Positions 28,680-37,155 of a stretch of DNA of 64,000 nt are shown one piece after another; the first letter of the stretch is position 1, and each line of letters opens with the position of its first letter. The notes beneath the pieces are model-generated. The model did not search any database and was not told the origin of the DNA. It saw nothing but the letters and a program-made list of their open reading frames with translations. Source of the DNA: Pseudaminobacter soli (ex Li et al. 2025) (GTDB taxonomy: Bacteria > Pseudomonadota > Alphaproteobacteria > Rhizobiales > Rhizobiaceae); the NCBI RefSeq assembly GCF_029892515.1, contig NZ_JARXVF010000002.1, forward strand, positions 124,001-188,000, given 5' to 3'. The position numbers and the translations under genes were made by a program.

Positions 28680-30452
28680 TCAGCCGAAGGTGAAGGCGTA
28701 GGCCTCGACGCCGGGATCGAGGAATTGGATCTCGAAATTCCGCGCTTCAACATCTCCGGACTGGCGGACGAGTTGGTAGAGCCTGGTCGAGGTCACCGTG
28801 CCGTTGCCGGCTGCATCGGTATCCGCGCCGTGGTCGGCCCCCGGCGCCTTGCCGTCGATCGTCACCTGGAAGCGGACGGGTTTGCCGGAAGCGTCGGGGC
28901 CGAGGACGAGATGCAGGTCACGCGCACTGAACCGGTAAGCGATGCTGCCATATGCCTGATCGAGCGTCGCCTGTTCCGCTCCAACGGTCCAGGTACCTGA
29001 GAGGCCCCATTCGTTAAGACCCGGTTTTTCGACCAAATATTGGCGAGCGGCATCGGCGCGCAGGCTTTCCCGCGAGGCGAAGTTGGTGGCGCGTTCGTAG
29101 CCAAGATAGGTCTCGCCGGATCGGATGTTCTTCAGGTCCGGACTAACCTCGGCACCCTTCGTATCCGGGATCACCAGAGCACTCGTCGCTACGTCGCTGC
29201 CGGCCTCGCGCAGCAGGTCCTGGATCGCCTGCTCGGTCTGGCGGTATTTGCCTTCGCCAAAGTGATGATAGCGGACCTGGCCCTTGGCATCGATCAGGTA
29301 ATGGGCTGGCCAGTAGTTGTTTTCGAAGGCACGCCAGATCTTGTAGTCGTTGTCGATCGCGACCGGATAGCCGATGTTGAAGTCGCTGACGGCCCTTTTA
29401 ACGTTGTCGATCTTCTTCTCGAAGGCGAATTCGGGGGCATGCACGCCGATCACCACGAGACCCTGATCCTTGTACTTCTCGGCCCAAGCGCGGACGAAGG
29501 GCGTGGTGCGGATGCAGTTGATGCAGGAATAGGTCCAGAAATCGACGAGCACGACCTTGCCACGCAACTGTTCGGTGGTGAGTGGCGGCGAGTTCAGCCA
29601 TTCGACCGCGCCGTTCAGCGAAGGCGCACGACCCTCGATCGGCAGGTTGGCGCGGAACGGCCGGGTAGTGTCGGCAGCCGTCATCATGCTGTTGCTGGCG
29701 ACTTCGGCCGGTGCAGCGGCATCCTGGCTTGCACGCAGCCGGTCGAGGAGCGCCTGTTCGAAGGAGGCGGTGCTGGCATAGGAAAGCCGTGCCAGGAAGC
29801 CGGTGTCGAGACCGAGCGCAATGGCGGCAACGCCGGCCAGAACCGCAGCGCCCAGGACCTGGCGGATGCGCTCGCTCATGCCGAGTGACCGCTTCATGCC
29901 GGCAAAGACCTTGCCTCCGACAAGGAGAGCGACGGCAAGCGAGGTAGCCGCGCCGGCGGCATAGGCGAGCAGCAGGAAGGTGGTTCCAAGGTTGGCTCCC
30001 TGCAGGGCGGCGCCCGTCAGCACGAGGCCGAGGATCGGTCCGGCGCAGGGCGCCCAGAGCAGACCGGTCGCCACGCCCAATATCAGCGAGCTTGCGGCGG
30101 CCGGCGCGGACCCGGATTTGCCCGAGGCGTTCAGCAGCCGGTTGCCAAGATCGACGATCGGCTGGGCGATGGTGCTCGCGACACGGGGCGAAAGCAGACT
30201 GACGCCGAAGACGGCAAGCAGTGCGATTGCGGCGAGGCGTCCGTATTCGTTGGCATGGATTGCCCAGTTGCCGCCGACCGCAGCAAGCGAGGCAACGACG
30301 GCGAACGTGGCGGCCATGCCGATGAGCATCGGCAGCGTGCTGCGAATGAAAGGCTGCCCCGCGCGGGCGAAGACGAAGGGGAGGATCGGCAGGATGCAAG
30401 GGCTGAGAATGGTCAGCACCCCGCCGAAATAAGCGATGACAAGAAGCGACAT
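28680..30452 (-). CDS. dipZ: DipZ: CcdA-type membrane reductase fused to thioredoxin-like and C-terminal domains
   Basis: A 590-residue fusion. Residues 1-220 form the CcdA/DsbD membrane core with paired cysteines Cys19 (LSPCILP) and Cys136 (WAPCAGP). Residues 290-430 are a periplasmic redoxin domain with active site SCINC (Cys310, Cys313). The C-terminal 150 residues form a beta-rich ligand-binding-like domain typical of DipZ. It moves reducing power across the membrane to periplasmic thiols. The ATG follows AAAGGAA. It is divergent from the two-component operon, which may control it. Confidence 0.9.
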   Translation of the reverse strand: MSLLVIAYFGGVLTILSPCILPILPFVFARAGQPFIRSTLPMLIGMAATFAVVASLAAVGGNWAIHANEYGRLAAIALLAVFGVSLLSPRVASTIAQPIVDLGNRLLNASGKSGSAPAAASSLILGVATGLLWAPCAGPILGLVLTGAALQGANLGTTFLLLAYAAGAATSLAVALLVGGKVFAGMKRSLGMSERIRQVLGAAVLAGVAAIALGLDTGFLARLSYASTASFEQALLDRLRASQDAAAPAEVASNSMMTAADTTRPFRANLPIEGRAPSLNGAVEWLNSPPLTTEQLRGKVVLVDFWTYSCINCIRTTPFVRAWAEKYKDQGLVVIGVHAPEFAFEKKIDNVKRAVSDFNIGYPVAIDNDYKIWRAFENNYWPAHYLIDAKGQVRYHHFGEGKYRQTEQAIQDLLREAGSDVATSALVIPDTKGAEVSPDLKNIRSGETYLGYERATNFASRESLRADAARQYLVEKPGLNEWGLSGTWTVGAEQATLDQAYGSIAYRFSARDLHLVLGPDASGKPVRFQVTIDGKAPGADHGADTDAAGNGTVTSTRLYQLVRQSGDVEARNFEIQFLDPGVEAYAFTFG

Positions 30453-30754
30453 GATCGTTTCCTTTGAAACCGAGGTTCGGGCTCTGGGCAGCGATGCGGC
30501 TCGACCAGCAACGAGGCCAATCTGGTCGGTGTGACGTATCCCGGATGTGTCCGGCTTTAAGGGGAAATGTATCGAAGTGTAGGGATTGCCCCGGGGGGCT
30601 ACAGAGCGAGACAATCGGCCGGCAAAGACGGGTCGCCGGCCTGCGTTGCGTTCGGCGAATTGTATCAGAACGTATCCGGACGGCCGTATGCTACATTGGA
30701 ATGCAATTGCGCTCCGGCTGGCACACATCGGGGATACATGCCGCGGGTCTTCTG
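30453..30754. other. dipZ upstream region
   Basis: About 300 bases carrying the dipZ promoter side of the divergent region. No gene or clear operator is seen. Confidence 0.4.
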
Positions 30755-30945
30755 ACGACCGTGATCAACACGGATCGGGGGAGAACCGTGGGAGACGTTG
30801 CGCCGCATGCAGATCCTTCTGTTTATGCCGGCAGGTTCTCCGGAACGCACGAACATCGAAACATCAGCGATAGCATCGGCCACAACCTGCCGCAGTAAGC
30901 ACCGGAGGCCCTGCCAAGGCTGTTCTGGATGTTGCGAGGCTCTAG
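30755..30945 (+). pseudogene. Alpha/beta hydrolase, C-terminal remnant
   Basis: The frame reads HADPSVYAGRFSGTHEHRNI, then IGHNLPQ with the catalytic histidine region of alpha/beta hydrolases, then a stop; a shift of frame continues as GGPAKAVLDVARL and stop. Intact homologues often accompany ohr genes in rhizobia. Only the last 60 codons remain. Confidence 0.55.
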
Positions 30946-31055
30946 GTCACGATCACCTGCCGCGAGGAGATTTCCGCGCTTCGCGGCAACCGAATCCGGG
31001 TCTAAAGAAGAGGGCGTTGCGTCGCCATATCGAAAGAGGATTTGAAGGTCCGAAA

Positions 31056-31796
31056 ATGGAGCATATCGATCATATCCTGATCGTCGATGACGACCGCGAA
31101 ATCCGCGAGCTGGTGTCGAGCTATCTGAAGAAGAACGGTCTTCGGGCGACGGTGGCCGCCGACGGGCGCCAGATGCGCAGTTTCCTCGAGAGCAATGCGG
31201 TCGACCTGATCGTGCTCGACGTGATGATGCCGGGCGACGACGGGCTGGTCCTGTGTCGTGAACTGCGCGCCGGCAAGCACAAGGCGACGCCAATCCTGAT
31301 GCTGACAGCCCGCAGCGACGAGATGGATCGCATCATCGGGCTCGAAATGGGTGCCGACGACTATCTGCCGAAGCCGTTTGCGGCGCGTGAACTGCTCGCC
31401 CGCATCAAGGCCGTATTGCGCCGGACGCGCATGCTGCCGCCTAACCTGCAAATCAGCGAAGCCGGCCAGATCCTGACCTTCGGTGACTGGCGTCTCGATA
31501 CGGTCGGCCGGCATCTCCTCGACAAGCAAGGCACGGAGATTGCGCTGAGCGGTGCGGAATACCGTCTGCTGCGCGTCTTTATCGACCACCCCCAGCGCGT
31601 TCTCAACCGCGACCAGTTGCTGAACCTCACTCAGGGCCGCGATGCCGAGCTGTTCGACCGCTCGATCGACCTTCTCGTCAGCCGGCTGCGCCAGCGGCTC
31701 GGCGACGATGCGCGCGAGCCAACCTACATCAAGACCGTGCGGGCGGAAGGATATGTCTTTTCCGTCCCTGTCGAGATTTCGGAGCCGAGGGCATGA
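31056..31796 (+). CDS. OmpR-family response regulator
   Basis: A 246-residue regulator. The receiver domain has the acidic pocket VDDD (11-13), phosphorylation site Asp55 in VLDVMMPG, and Lys106 in YLPKPF. The C-terminal winged helix ends KTVRAEGYVFS. The frame is open upstream, but MEHIDHILIVDDD is the normal start. Its last codons overlap the kinase gene (ATGA). It may act on dipZ and ohr on either side; that is inferred from position. Confidence 0.9.
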   Translation: MEHIDHILIVDDDREIRELVSSYLKKNGLRATVAADGRQMRSFLESNAVDLIVLDVMMPGDDGLVLCRELRAGKHKATPILMLTARSDEMDRIIGLEMGADDYLPKPFAARELLARIKAVLRRTRMLPPNLQISEAGQILTFGDWRLDTVGRHLLDKQGTEIALSGAEYRLLRVFIDHPQRVLNRDQLLNLTQGRDAELFDRSIDLLVSRLRQRLGDDAREPTYIKTVRAEGYVFSVPVEISEPRA

Positions 31797-33112
31797 CGGT
31801 CGGCGACACGTCGCGTCGTGGCTGGTGGCCGAGCACGCTTCGTTCGCGGCTTTTCCTCATCCTGTTCGCCGGGCTGGCAATCGCTTACGGCCTGTCGTTC
31901 AGCATCCTTTTCCTCGAACGCTACATGTCAGCCAAGGCCGTCATGCTCGGCACATTGGAAAGCGATCTGGCGACCTCGATCGCCGTGATCGACCGCCTCC
32001 CGGCCAATGAACGTCACGATTGGCTCGATCGTCTTAGCCGTGGCAATTATCGCCTCGTGCTCGGCCCCGGACTGCCCGGTGTGCCGGACATGTCGGGCCG
32101 CGGCGCCGAGATCGCCGAGCGGATCGAAGAGGCGGCTGGCCACAAATTCCCCTTACGGATCGAGTCCATTCCCGGCGACAGCAAACGGTTGCAGGGGCAT
32201 CTGACGCTGTCCGACGGTTCGCCCCTGACGATCGACGTCACCCCGACCGGCGTGATGCCAATCGCCGAATGGCTTCCTTACGTCTTTGCCGTGCAGATGG
32301 CGCTTCTGCTGCTTTGCACCTGGTTTGCGGTTCGCCAGGCGATCCGCCCGCTCGGAGAGCTGGCCGCGGCAGCGGATGCGCTCGACCCGAACAAAAAGGG
32401 CGAGCCGATGAGCGAGGCCGGGCCGAGCGAAGTGTCTCACGCTGCACGCGCGTTTAACGCGATGCGTGAGCGGATCGCCCACTATCTCGAAGAGCGGGTG
32501 CAGATCCTCGCGGCGATTTCCCACGACCTTCAGACTCCCATCACCCGCATGCGGTTACGCGCCGATATGGCGGACGACTCGCCCGAAAAGGACAAGCTCG
32601 TCAATGATCTGCGAGAAATCGAGCGACTGGTGCAGGACGGCATTGCCTATGCCCGCAGTTCGCACGGCAATGGCGAAAAGACCTCCCGGATCGATCTTTC
32701 CTCCTTCATCGACAGCATCGCCTATGACTATCAGGACACTGGAAAGGTGGTGACCGTACTCGGCATCGTGCAGGGCACTGCCTCGACCAAGCCGCATGCA
32801 CTGCGCCGCATCCTCACCAACTTCATCGACAATGCGATTAAGTTTGCCGGCGCTGCCGAGCTTACCGTCGAACGGAAAGGTGAGGGCGATATCGTCATCA
32901 CAGTGCTGGATCGCGGGCCGGGTATTCCGGAGGATATGCTGAATGCCGCGATGCAGCCCTTTTTCCGGCTGGAGCAGTCCCGTAACCGCGAAACCGGCGG
33001 CACGGGGCTCGGGCTTGCCATTGCTCAGCAATTGGCGGGCACGATCGGCGGCTCCGTCCGCCTCTACAATCGCACTGGCGGTGGGCTTGCGGCGGAAGTG
33101 ACGTTCCACTGA
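31793..33112 (+). CDS. Sensor histidine kinase (EnvZ-like)
   Basis: A 439-residue membrane kinase: helix at about 20-42, a periplasmic sensor region to about 160, second helix about 161-180, HAMP, dimerisation helix with His244 (AISHDLQTPITRMR), and HATPase with NFIDNAIKFA, DRGPGIPE and GGTGLGLA. It is translationally coupled to the response regulator. The sensed signal is unknown; a redox cue would fit dipZ and ohr nearby. Confidence 0.9.
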   Translation: MTVGDTSRRGWWPSTLRSRLFLILFAGLAIAYGLSFSILFLERYMSAKAVMLGTLESDLATSIAVIDRLPANERHDWLDRLSRGNYRLVLGPGLPGVPDMSGRGAEIAERIEEAAGHKFPLRIESIPGDSKRLQGHLTLSDGSPLTIDVTPTGVMPIAEWLPYVFAVQMALLLLCTWFAVRQAIRPLGELAAAADALDPNKKGEPMSEAGPSEVSHAARAFNAMRERIAHYLEERVQILAAISHDLQTPITRMRLRADMADDSPEKDKLVNDLREIERLVQDGIAYARSSHGNGEKTSRIDLSSFIDSIAYDYQDTGKVVTVLGIVQGTASTKPHALRRILTNFIDNAIKFAGAAELTVERKGEGDIVITVLDRGPGIPEDMLNAAMQPFFRLEQSRNRETGGTGLGLAIAQQLAGTIGGSVRLYNRTGGGLAAEVTFH

Positions 33113-33178
33113 GCAAAAATCCTGGCTCTTTGTGTGGGAAGATGTCCTGCCCCCCTGTAGCTACGCTTTGATACAACT

Positions 33179-33202
33179 CCGGCATCTTGAGAAACATGCC
33201 GG
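33179..33202 (+). terminator. Hairpin after the two-component operon
   Basis: CCGGCAT, 10 bases, ATGCCGG. It lies between the kinase stop and the ohr operator. No T-tract follows. Confidence 0.35.
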
Positions 33203-33239
33203 ATACGTTGGTCCTCCAAAACACTCCCCGTCAGCGGAT

Positions 33240-33254
33240 GTCGCAGGTTGCGAC
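33240..33254 (+). promoter_or_regulatory. Palindromic operator candidate before ohr
   Basis: GTCGCA-GGT-TGCGAC is a perfect 6+3+6 palindrome just upstream of the ribosome site of the ohr gene. OhrR-type MarR repressors bind palindromes near ohr starts, though the known OhrR boxes differ in sequence and no ohrR gene is in the window. Confidence 0.4.
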
Positions 33255-33272
33255 GAAACAAAGGAGTGTTCC

Positions 33273-33689
33273 ATGACGAAGATTGAAAAGGTTCTCTATA
33301 CCGGCAAGACCCACACCACCGGCGGACGCGAGGGCTTCGCCCGCAGCGATGACGCCGCGCTGGACATCAAGCTTTCGACTCCTGGAAGTGGGCGGCCGGG
33401 CTCCAACCCGGAACAACTCTTTGCCGCCGGCTGGTCCGCTTGTTTTATCGGCGCGATGACCAAGGCGGCTGGCAAGCGGCAGATGCGGCTTCCAGCCGAC
33501 ACCGCTGTGGACGCGGAGGTGGATCTGGGCACGACGGAAGGCGACTTCTTCCTTCAGGCGAGGCTGGCAGTCAATCTGCCGGGCATCGAGCCCGAACTTG
33601 CGCAAGCAATCATTGAGGAAGCTCATCAGATTTGCCCTTATTCCAAGGCCACCCGCGGCAATATCAGCGTCGAACTGAGCATTGTGTGA
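33273..33689 (+). CDS. ohr: Organic hydroperoxide resistance protein Ohr
   Basis: A 138-residue OsmC/Ohr-family thiol peroxidase. Catalytic Cys57 lies in GWSACFIGAM and resolving Cys121 in ICPYSKATRGN, both typical of Ohr rather than OsmC. AAAGGAG precedes the ATG. It reduces organic and fatty-acid hydroperoxides in the cytoplasm. Its position beside DipZ and a two-component system suggests a thiol-redox stress island. Confidence 0.92.
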   Translation: MTKIEKVLYTGKTHTTGGREGFARSDDAALDIKLSTPGSGRPGSNPEQLFAAGWSACFIGAMTKAAGKRQMRLPADTAVDAEVDLGTTEGDFFLQARLAVNLPGIEPELAQAIIEEAHQICPYSKATRGNISVELSIV

Positions 33690-33931
33690 TGACAAGCAAA
33701 AAACCTTTGGGTCTGAGATGGGTGGCAATTGGCCTCATCGGCGCAGGTGTCTTGGCGACGCCGTGTATATATGACACTACGTCAAACGAACCCTCGCCGC
33801 TCGCGGGGCTCGTTGACCTGTCCGCTAGCACCGGGTTTTCCGGCTCCAGCGTGTATCAATTTACCAAAGGCGCTCATACTGCGATGGTGAAGGGAGCCGC
33901 TCTCGACCTTGCGCACGCCGCACCACCGTGA
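33689..33931 (+). pseudogene. Chimeric short frame: leader-like N-terminus joined to SDR fragment
   Basis: The ATG overlaps the ohr stop. The first 27 codons (MTSKKPLGLRWVAIGLIGAG) resemble the start of an exported or membrane protein. From about 33806 the frame reads as a short-chain dehydrogenase: LVDLSASTGFSGSSVYQFTKG, with the catalytic YxxxK, then KGAALDLA. The two halves do not belong to one known family, so this looks like a deletion junction. Confidence 0.5.
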
Positions 33932-34109
33932 ACAATGTCCAGCCGGGTACCTCCGATACAGACATCAATATTGATGCGATCGGAATGTTATCCGATCGGA
34001 GCCCGCACATCCTAAGGAGATCGCAGCGTTGATTTCCTACTTGGTCCGGGACGAGCCCACTTATTTGGCTTGCGCAAGCCTGACACTCGAGGGCGGTTAC
34101 ACGCTCTGA
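33806..34109 (+). pseudogene. Short-chain dehydrogenase remnant, multiple frameshifts
   Basis: Three frames together read as the C-terminal half of an SDR: SGSSVYQFTKGA...KGAALDLA (to about 33920), VNNVQPGTSDTDINIDAIGM (33928 on), and HPKEIAALISYLVRDEP...ASLTLEGGYTL with stop at 34107-34109. At least two frameshifts separate these. The last part and the following hairpin are duplicated at 37609-37749. Confidence 0.75.
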
Positions 34110-34164
34110 CAAAGCCTATCATGGGAGCGCCGACTTCCGGCGCTCTCATTCGACCCGTCACCTC
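34023..34164 (+). repeat. 142-bp direct repeat, copy 1 (SDR gene end plus terminator)
   Basis: From GCAGCGTTGATTTCC to CGACCCGTCACCTC this segment is identical to 37609-37749 except for one missing base in the second copy. It contains the last 28 codons of an SDR gene and its terminator-like hairpin. Confidence 0.9.
34125..34145 (+). terminator. Terminator-like hairpin after the SDR remnant
   Basis: GAGCGCCG, ACTTC, CGGCGCTC, followed by TCATTC. An 8-bp perfect stem; the same hairpin is in the second repeat copy. Confidence 0.55.
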
Positions 34165-34419
34165 TACTTACTCAGGTAGGAGGAATGCGGCTGCGGCTGA
34201 ATCTAGGCGAGTGGCGGGCTTTTCCCGTTCAAGGCGCCATCGAAAAGCGGACAGACAGCTCTCGGCCCATTGCGGTCGTGAATCAGCATGACCTGAGCTT
34301 CTGCAAAGGGTGGGAAGCTGACGTAGAAACGGACGAGTTGCTCGGTATCGAGAGTGGGAACTCTGCCGTAGATTACGCCAGCTTCGTGATGGCCAAGAGA
34401 CCAGAGATGACGGTGCCCG
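34165..34419. other. Intergenic with repeat cores
   Basis: Around 34207 it contains GTGGCGGGCTTTTCCCGTT, a core shared with 36108 and (inverted) 42066. No gene recognised. Confidence 0.4.
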
Positions 34420-34908
34420 CTAATCAAGCGCGACCACGGCTTCCACCTCGAAGAGCATGGTGTCAATTGCAAGCTTTGGAACGGGAACCAGAGTCTGTGC
34501 CGGCAGCGCCTCGCCGAACATTTCCTTGACGTTCTTGGTCAACACCTCAAGCTTGGACATATCGTGATCGACCACGAAAACCGTGAGCTTGGCGACCTGA
34601 TCCGGCCTGGCACCAAGCGCATCGAGGGCGGTGCTTAAATTTGCGTAGGCCTGCCTAACCTGGACAGCGAAGTCGGGCGACAAGGCCCCAGTGCTGTCTT
34701 GGCCGCCCTGTCCGGAGATGTACGCCACCCGGGCTTCGCGAGGCACAATCACCGCCGTGCTGTAGCCATTCGGTGTCGGGTCGTAGAGGTTCTGCGGATT
34801 GACGATGGTCAGCTTGAGATCATTCTCATTCGCTGCCGTCGCAGTGGGAACTCCCATGGTCATGATGATTAGCCCTCCGATAAGTAGGCGCTTGATGGCG
34901 CGTGACAT
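34420..34908 (-). CDS. Exported RidA/YjgF family protein
   Basis: A 162-residue protein: a Sec-type leader (LLIGGLIIMTMGVPTATAAN, cleavage about residue 25) followed by a RidA domain (NGYSTAVIVP, AYISGQGGQD, AYANLSTALDALGA). RidA proteins are usually cytosolic enamine/imine deaminases; an exported version is less common. The canonical catalytic Arg region lies near the end (PAQTLVPVPKLA), where Arg is not evident, so deaminase activity is doubtful. It is divergent from a TetR gene across a large operator. Confidence 0.82.
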   Translation of the reverse strand: MSRAIKRLLIGGLIIMTMGVPTATAANENDLKLTIVNPQNLYDPTPNGYSTAVIVPREARVAYISGQGGQDSTGALSPDFAVQVRQAYANLSTALDALGARPDQVAKLTVFVVDHDMSKLEVLTKNVKEMFGEALPAQTLVPVPKLAIDTMLFEVEAVVALD

Positions 34909-34991
34909 GATTTTCTCTTGGTTCTGACGACCGCGAGCAACGTAGCCTCGCGGCCTGTAGGATTGAACTTTAACCCATCGCCCGTATAACC

Positions 34992-35037
34992 GACTCGTAC
35001 GACGTACGATTCAATTGCATCGTACGTCGTACGAGTC
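34992..35037. promoter_or_regulatory. TetR operator: perfect 19-bp inverted repeat
   Basis: GACTCGTACGACGTACGAT (34992-35010) and its exact complement (35019-35037) are separated by 8 bases. Each arm also contains a near-palindromic TCGTACG-N-CGTACGA, so two TetR dimers could bind side by side. It lies between the divergent ridA-like and tetR genes, 84 and 70 bases from their starts. Confidence 0.8.
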
Positions 35038-35106
35038 AATCGTTCAGAATCGACATTCGTTGCATTGTCGGCCAAAAATCGACGTTCAGATCAGCAAGGA
35101 AGACCG

Positions 35107-35796
35107 ATGCCAGCCAAACGTAGCGGCGCTCAGAGCAAACGGCCTCAACGGAAAGGTATGTCCGTGCAGGAGCCGCACAGTGAACCGCCTCTCTCTCTGG
35201 AACGGATCGTGGCGATCGCGGTAGAACTGCTGGACGCCCAAGGACTCGACGGATTGAAGATGCGTCGGCTGGCCGATCGCCTCGGCTCGGGCGCGATGAG
35301 CCTATATTGGCACGTCGACAACAAAGAGGAGGTCCTTGATCTGGCGCTTGACACGGTGCTGGAATATCGCAGACCGCCGCAAATAGCCGAGTCCCAAGAC
35401 TGGCGCGGGGAAGTCGTTGATATGCTCGAAGACTGGCGCGCCAGCATGCTGCGCCATCCTTGGTCGGCATCGCTGTTGCCGCGCCGGGCACTCGGCCCGA
35501 ACATCCTCGGTCGCTTGGAACTGTTGAGCAAGACCTTGTCCGGAGCCGGTGTAACTGACGCGGATTTGAACGTCGCAATATGGTCGCTCTGGAACTATGT
35601 GATCGGCGCTACCATCACTCGGGCAAGCTTCGACCTGTCTGACGACGACATGGCCGCCGCACAGCAGCGCCTTACACGTCTCAGCCAACACTGCCCGACA
35701 ATCGAACGCTCTCGTCTGTTGTTGGATAACGATTGGGACGGCGCTTTCAGGAAAGGCCTAGACTTCCTGCTCGATGGCCTCGCTCCGGGACCATGA
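35107..35796 (+). CDS. TetR family transcriptional regulator
   Basis: A 229-residue repressor with N-terminal HTH (SLERIVAIAVELLDAQGLDGLKMRRLADRLGSGAMSLYWHV) and a TetR_C-type ligand domain. The YWHV helix resembles TetR itself. A short basic N-terminal extension (MPAKRSGAQSKRPQRKG) precedes the HTH. It probably represses itself and the divergent ridA-like gene through the palindrome between them. Confidence 0.87.
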   Translation: MPAKRSGAQSKRPQRKGMSVQEPHSEPPLSLERIVAIAVELLDAQGLDGLKMRRLADRLGSGAMSLYWHVDNKEEVLDLALDTVLEYRRPPQIAESQDWRGEVVDMLEDWRASMLRHPWSASLLPRRALGPNILGRLELLSKTLSGAGVTDADLNVAIWSLWNYVIGATITRASFDLSDDDMAAAQQRLTRLSQHCPTIERSRLLLDNDWDGAFRKGLDFLLDGLAPGP

Positions 35797-36065
35797 ACAT
35801 TCGTCAATTCCTGGACGAAACCGTGCCGGATTCCATGCGCGCGTTCGATCCTGCGTCGAAGGCTGTCGTCGAATATGGCGGGCGCGGTGCCGTGTCAGTG
35901 GGCGATCATCGCACGGCCATCATTGCTTTGCCCAGTTCCTTGTGCAGTCGCGCCTGTTCGTCGGGACTGAGCTTCATCGGCTCGGCGCATCTATTCGATA
36001 AGAAGATATATCCGGAGCTATCACTCTCGCTTGGATCAGTCGCTGGCGGGAGAAGAAAAGCCTAG
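35793..36065 (+). CDS. Hypothetical fragment overlapping the tetR stop
   Basis: The ATG overlaps the TetR stop (ATGA-type coupling) and the first 30 codons (MNIRQFLDETVPDSMRAFDP) look protein-like; the rest becomes low-quality. This may be the truncated start of the original downstream operon gene. No family recognised. Confidence 0.35.
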   Translation: MNIRQFLDETVPDSMRAFDPASKAVVEYGGRGAVSVGDHRTAIIALPSSLCSRACSSGLSFIGSAHLFDKKIYPELSLSLGSVAGGRRKA

Positions 36066-36090
36066 GCCGAAATCAGCGCCGCCGAATGCT

Positions 36091-36119
36091 AGCCCGCTAA
36101 TGCAAGGTGGCGGGCTTTT
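36091..36119 (+). terminator. Terminator-like repeat core
   Basis: AGCCCGC, 12 bases, GCGGGCT followed by TTTT. A related copy lies at 36324-36353, and the surrounding 65 bases are a direct repeat (36072-36137 and 36309-36373). Confidence 0.5.
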
Positions 36120-36343
36120 CCCGTTTCATGGCGCCGTTTTCCCTGACCTGACCGTCAATTCGGTCCGAGCTAGTCTGGATCGATGGTCTGGGAACTGCCG
36201 CCTCGGTCTCCGGGGCAGCCCTTTTTGCGGGAAGTTACAGGGCAGACCGCCTATCACAATTCGTCGCTGGCGACGTCGGGACGACCGATTGAGCAAACCT
36301 CGGATCTCAGCACCGCCGAACGCTAGCCCGCTAACGCAGGTGA

Positions 36344-36514
36344 TGGGCTTTTCTCGTATCATGGCCGCCGCTTTCACCGAAAACCTGACCGACTGTTCTG
36401 CCCACTGCTCCATGGTCTGGGAGCACCACATTCGCCAAGGGGAATTGCCCGCTTGATCTCCGAGGCGGGCTTGCGCGAAGTGCCTGGCGTGATCAGCGGC
36501 TTCCATCGGACGCC
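36344..36514 (-). repeat. Dispersed about 170-bp repeat, copy 1
   Basis: Read on the minus strand it matches 41900-42079 on the plus strand: GGCGTCCGATGGAAGCCGCT, then GCGGGCAATTCCCC, GGTGCTCCCAGACCATGGA, and ending GAGAAAAGCCC. The copies are diverged with several small indels. No transposase or clean terminal repeats are seen. Confidence 0.7.
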
Positions 36515-36564
36515 AGACAAGCCCGCCCGTCGTCTCAACCGAGGCGGCGGGCTTTGCATGCCTT

Positions 36565-36819
36565 CTATTTTGAACGTCTGCCCGCCACAGCATTGACTGG
36601 GCGCCTGCGCGCCTGGTCGGCGGATTGCTCTTTGCTGTCCTTGGATGGGGCGTTGCGCTTGTTCTTCCTTGAGCCCATGGCGGGCTCTGCGGCCTCCCTT
36701 GCAAGGCGAGCCTGACGAAGGCGTTGTGTCTTCGCTTCTCGGTTTACAACCTCCGCGTCGACTATCTCACGAGCGATCCTTGTCGTTGTCTCGTTGTCCC
36801 GCTTGGCCCGTTTCGACAT
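36565..36819 (-). CDS. Small basic hypothetical protein
   Basis: An 84-residue highly charged protein (MSKRAKRDNETTTRIAREIV ...). It contains a helical Arg/Glu/Ala-rich centre and a Lys/Arg-rich tail. Comparable small basic proteins occur in rhizobia; function unknown. It lies downstream of cspA on the same strand, beyond that gene's terminator. Confidence 0.5.
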   Translation of the reverse strand: MSKRAKRDNETTTRIAREIVDAEVVNREAKTQRLRQARLAREAAEPAMGSRKNKRNAPSKDSKEQSADQARRRPVNAVAGRRSK

Positions 36820-36862
36820 GAAACTGTCCTTGGCTCCATTCATCATGGTCATCCTAGGGACG

Positions 36863-36886
36863 AAAAAGGTCGGGAAGTTTCCGATC
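36863..36886 (-). terminator. Terminator of cspA copy 1
   Basis: On the minus strand GATCGG and CCGACC pair around AAACTTC, followed by TTTTT. It lies 60 bases after the cspA stop. The equivalent hairpin follows the second copy. Confidence 0.6.
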
Positions 36887-36945
36887 TTCAGCAGAAGGCC
36901 AGACGGCCAACAAATTCGCGGTCAAAGACCGGGAACACTATTGCG

Positions 36946-37155
36946 TCATGCCGCCTGCAGGTTATCTGCCGAGATCTTTCCCTTGCGGGGGTCGCGCACC
37001 ACTTCGAATGAAAGCTTCTGGCCCTCGACGAGGGTACGCATGCCGGCGCGCTCGACGGCGGAAATGTGGACGAAAACGTCCGGGCCGCCCTCATCCGGGG
37101 CGATAAAGCCAAAGCCTTTGGCGGAATTGAAGAATTTTACTGTTCCGGTGGCCAT
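36946..37155 (-). CDS. cspA: Cold-shock protein CspA, copy 1
   Basis: A 69-residue single cold-shock domain: [20 protein letters not shown] with RNP1 KGFGFI and RNP2 VFVHIS. It binds single-stranded RNA and DNA. It differs from the second copy (54306-54515) at only three residues (Ala/Thr12, Ala/Thr19, last Ala/Val). GGAAACCTC lies before the ATG. Confidence 0.93.
   Translation of the reverse strand: MATGTVKFFNSAKGFGFIAPDEGGPDVFVHISAVERAGMRTLVEGQKLSFEVVRDPRKGKISADNLQAA

Noticed and set aside
35912-35976. Short minus-strand peptide MKLSPDEQARLHKELGKAMM
   Set aside because: Protein-like, but only 23 codons and no ribosome site or homologous context visible.
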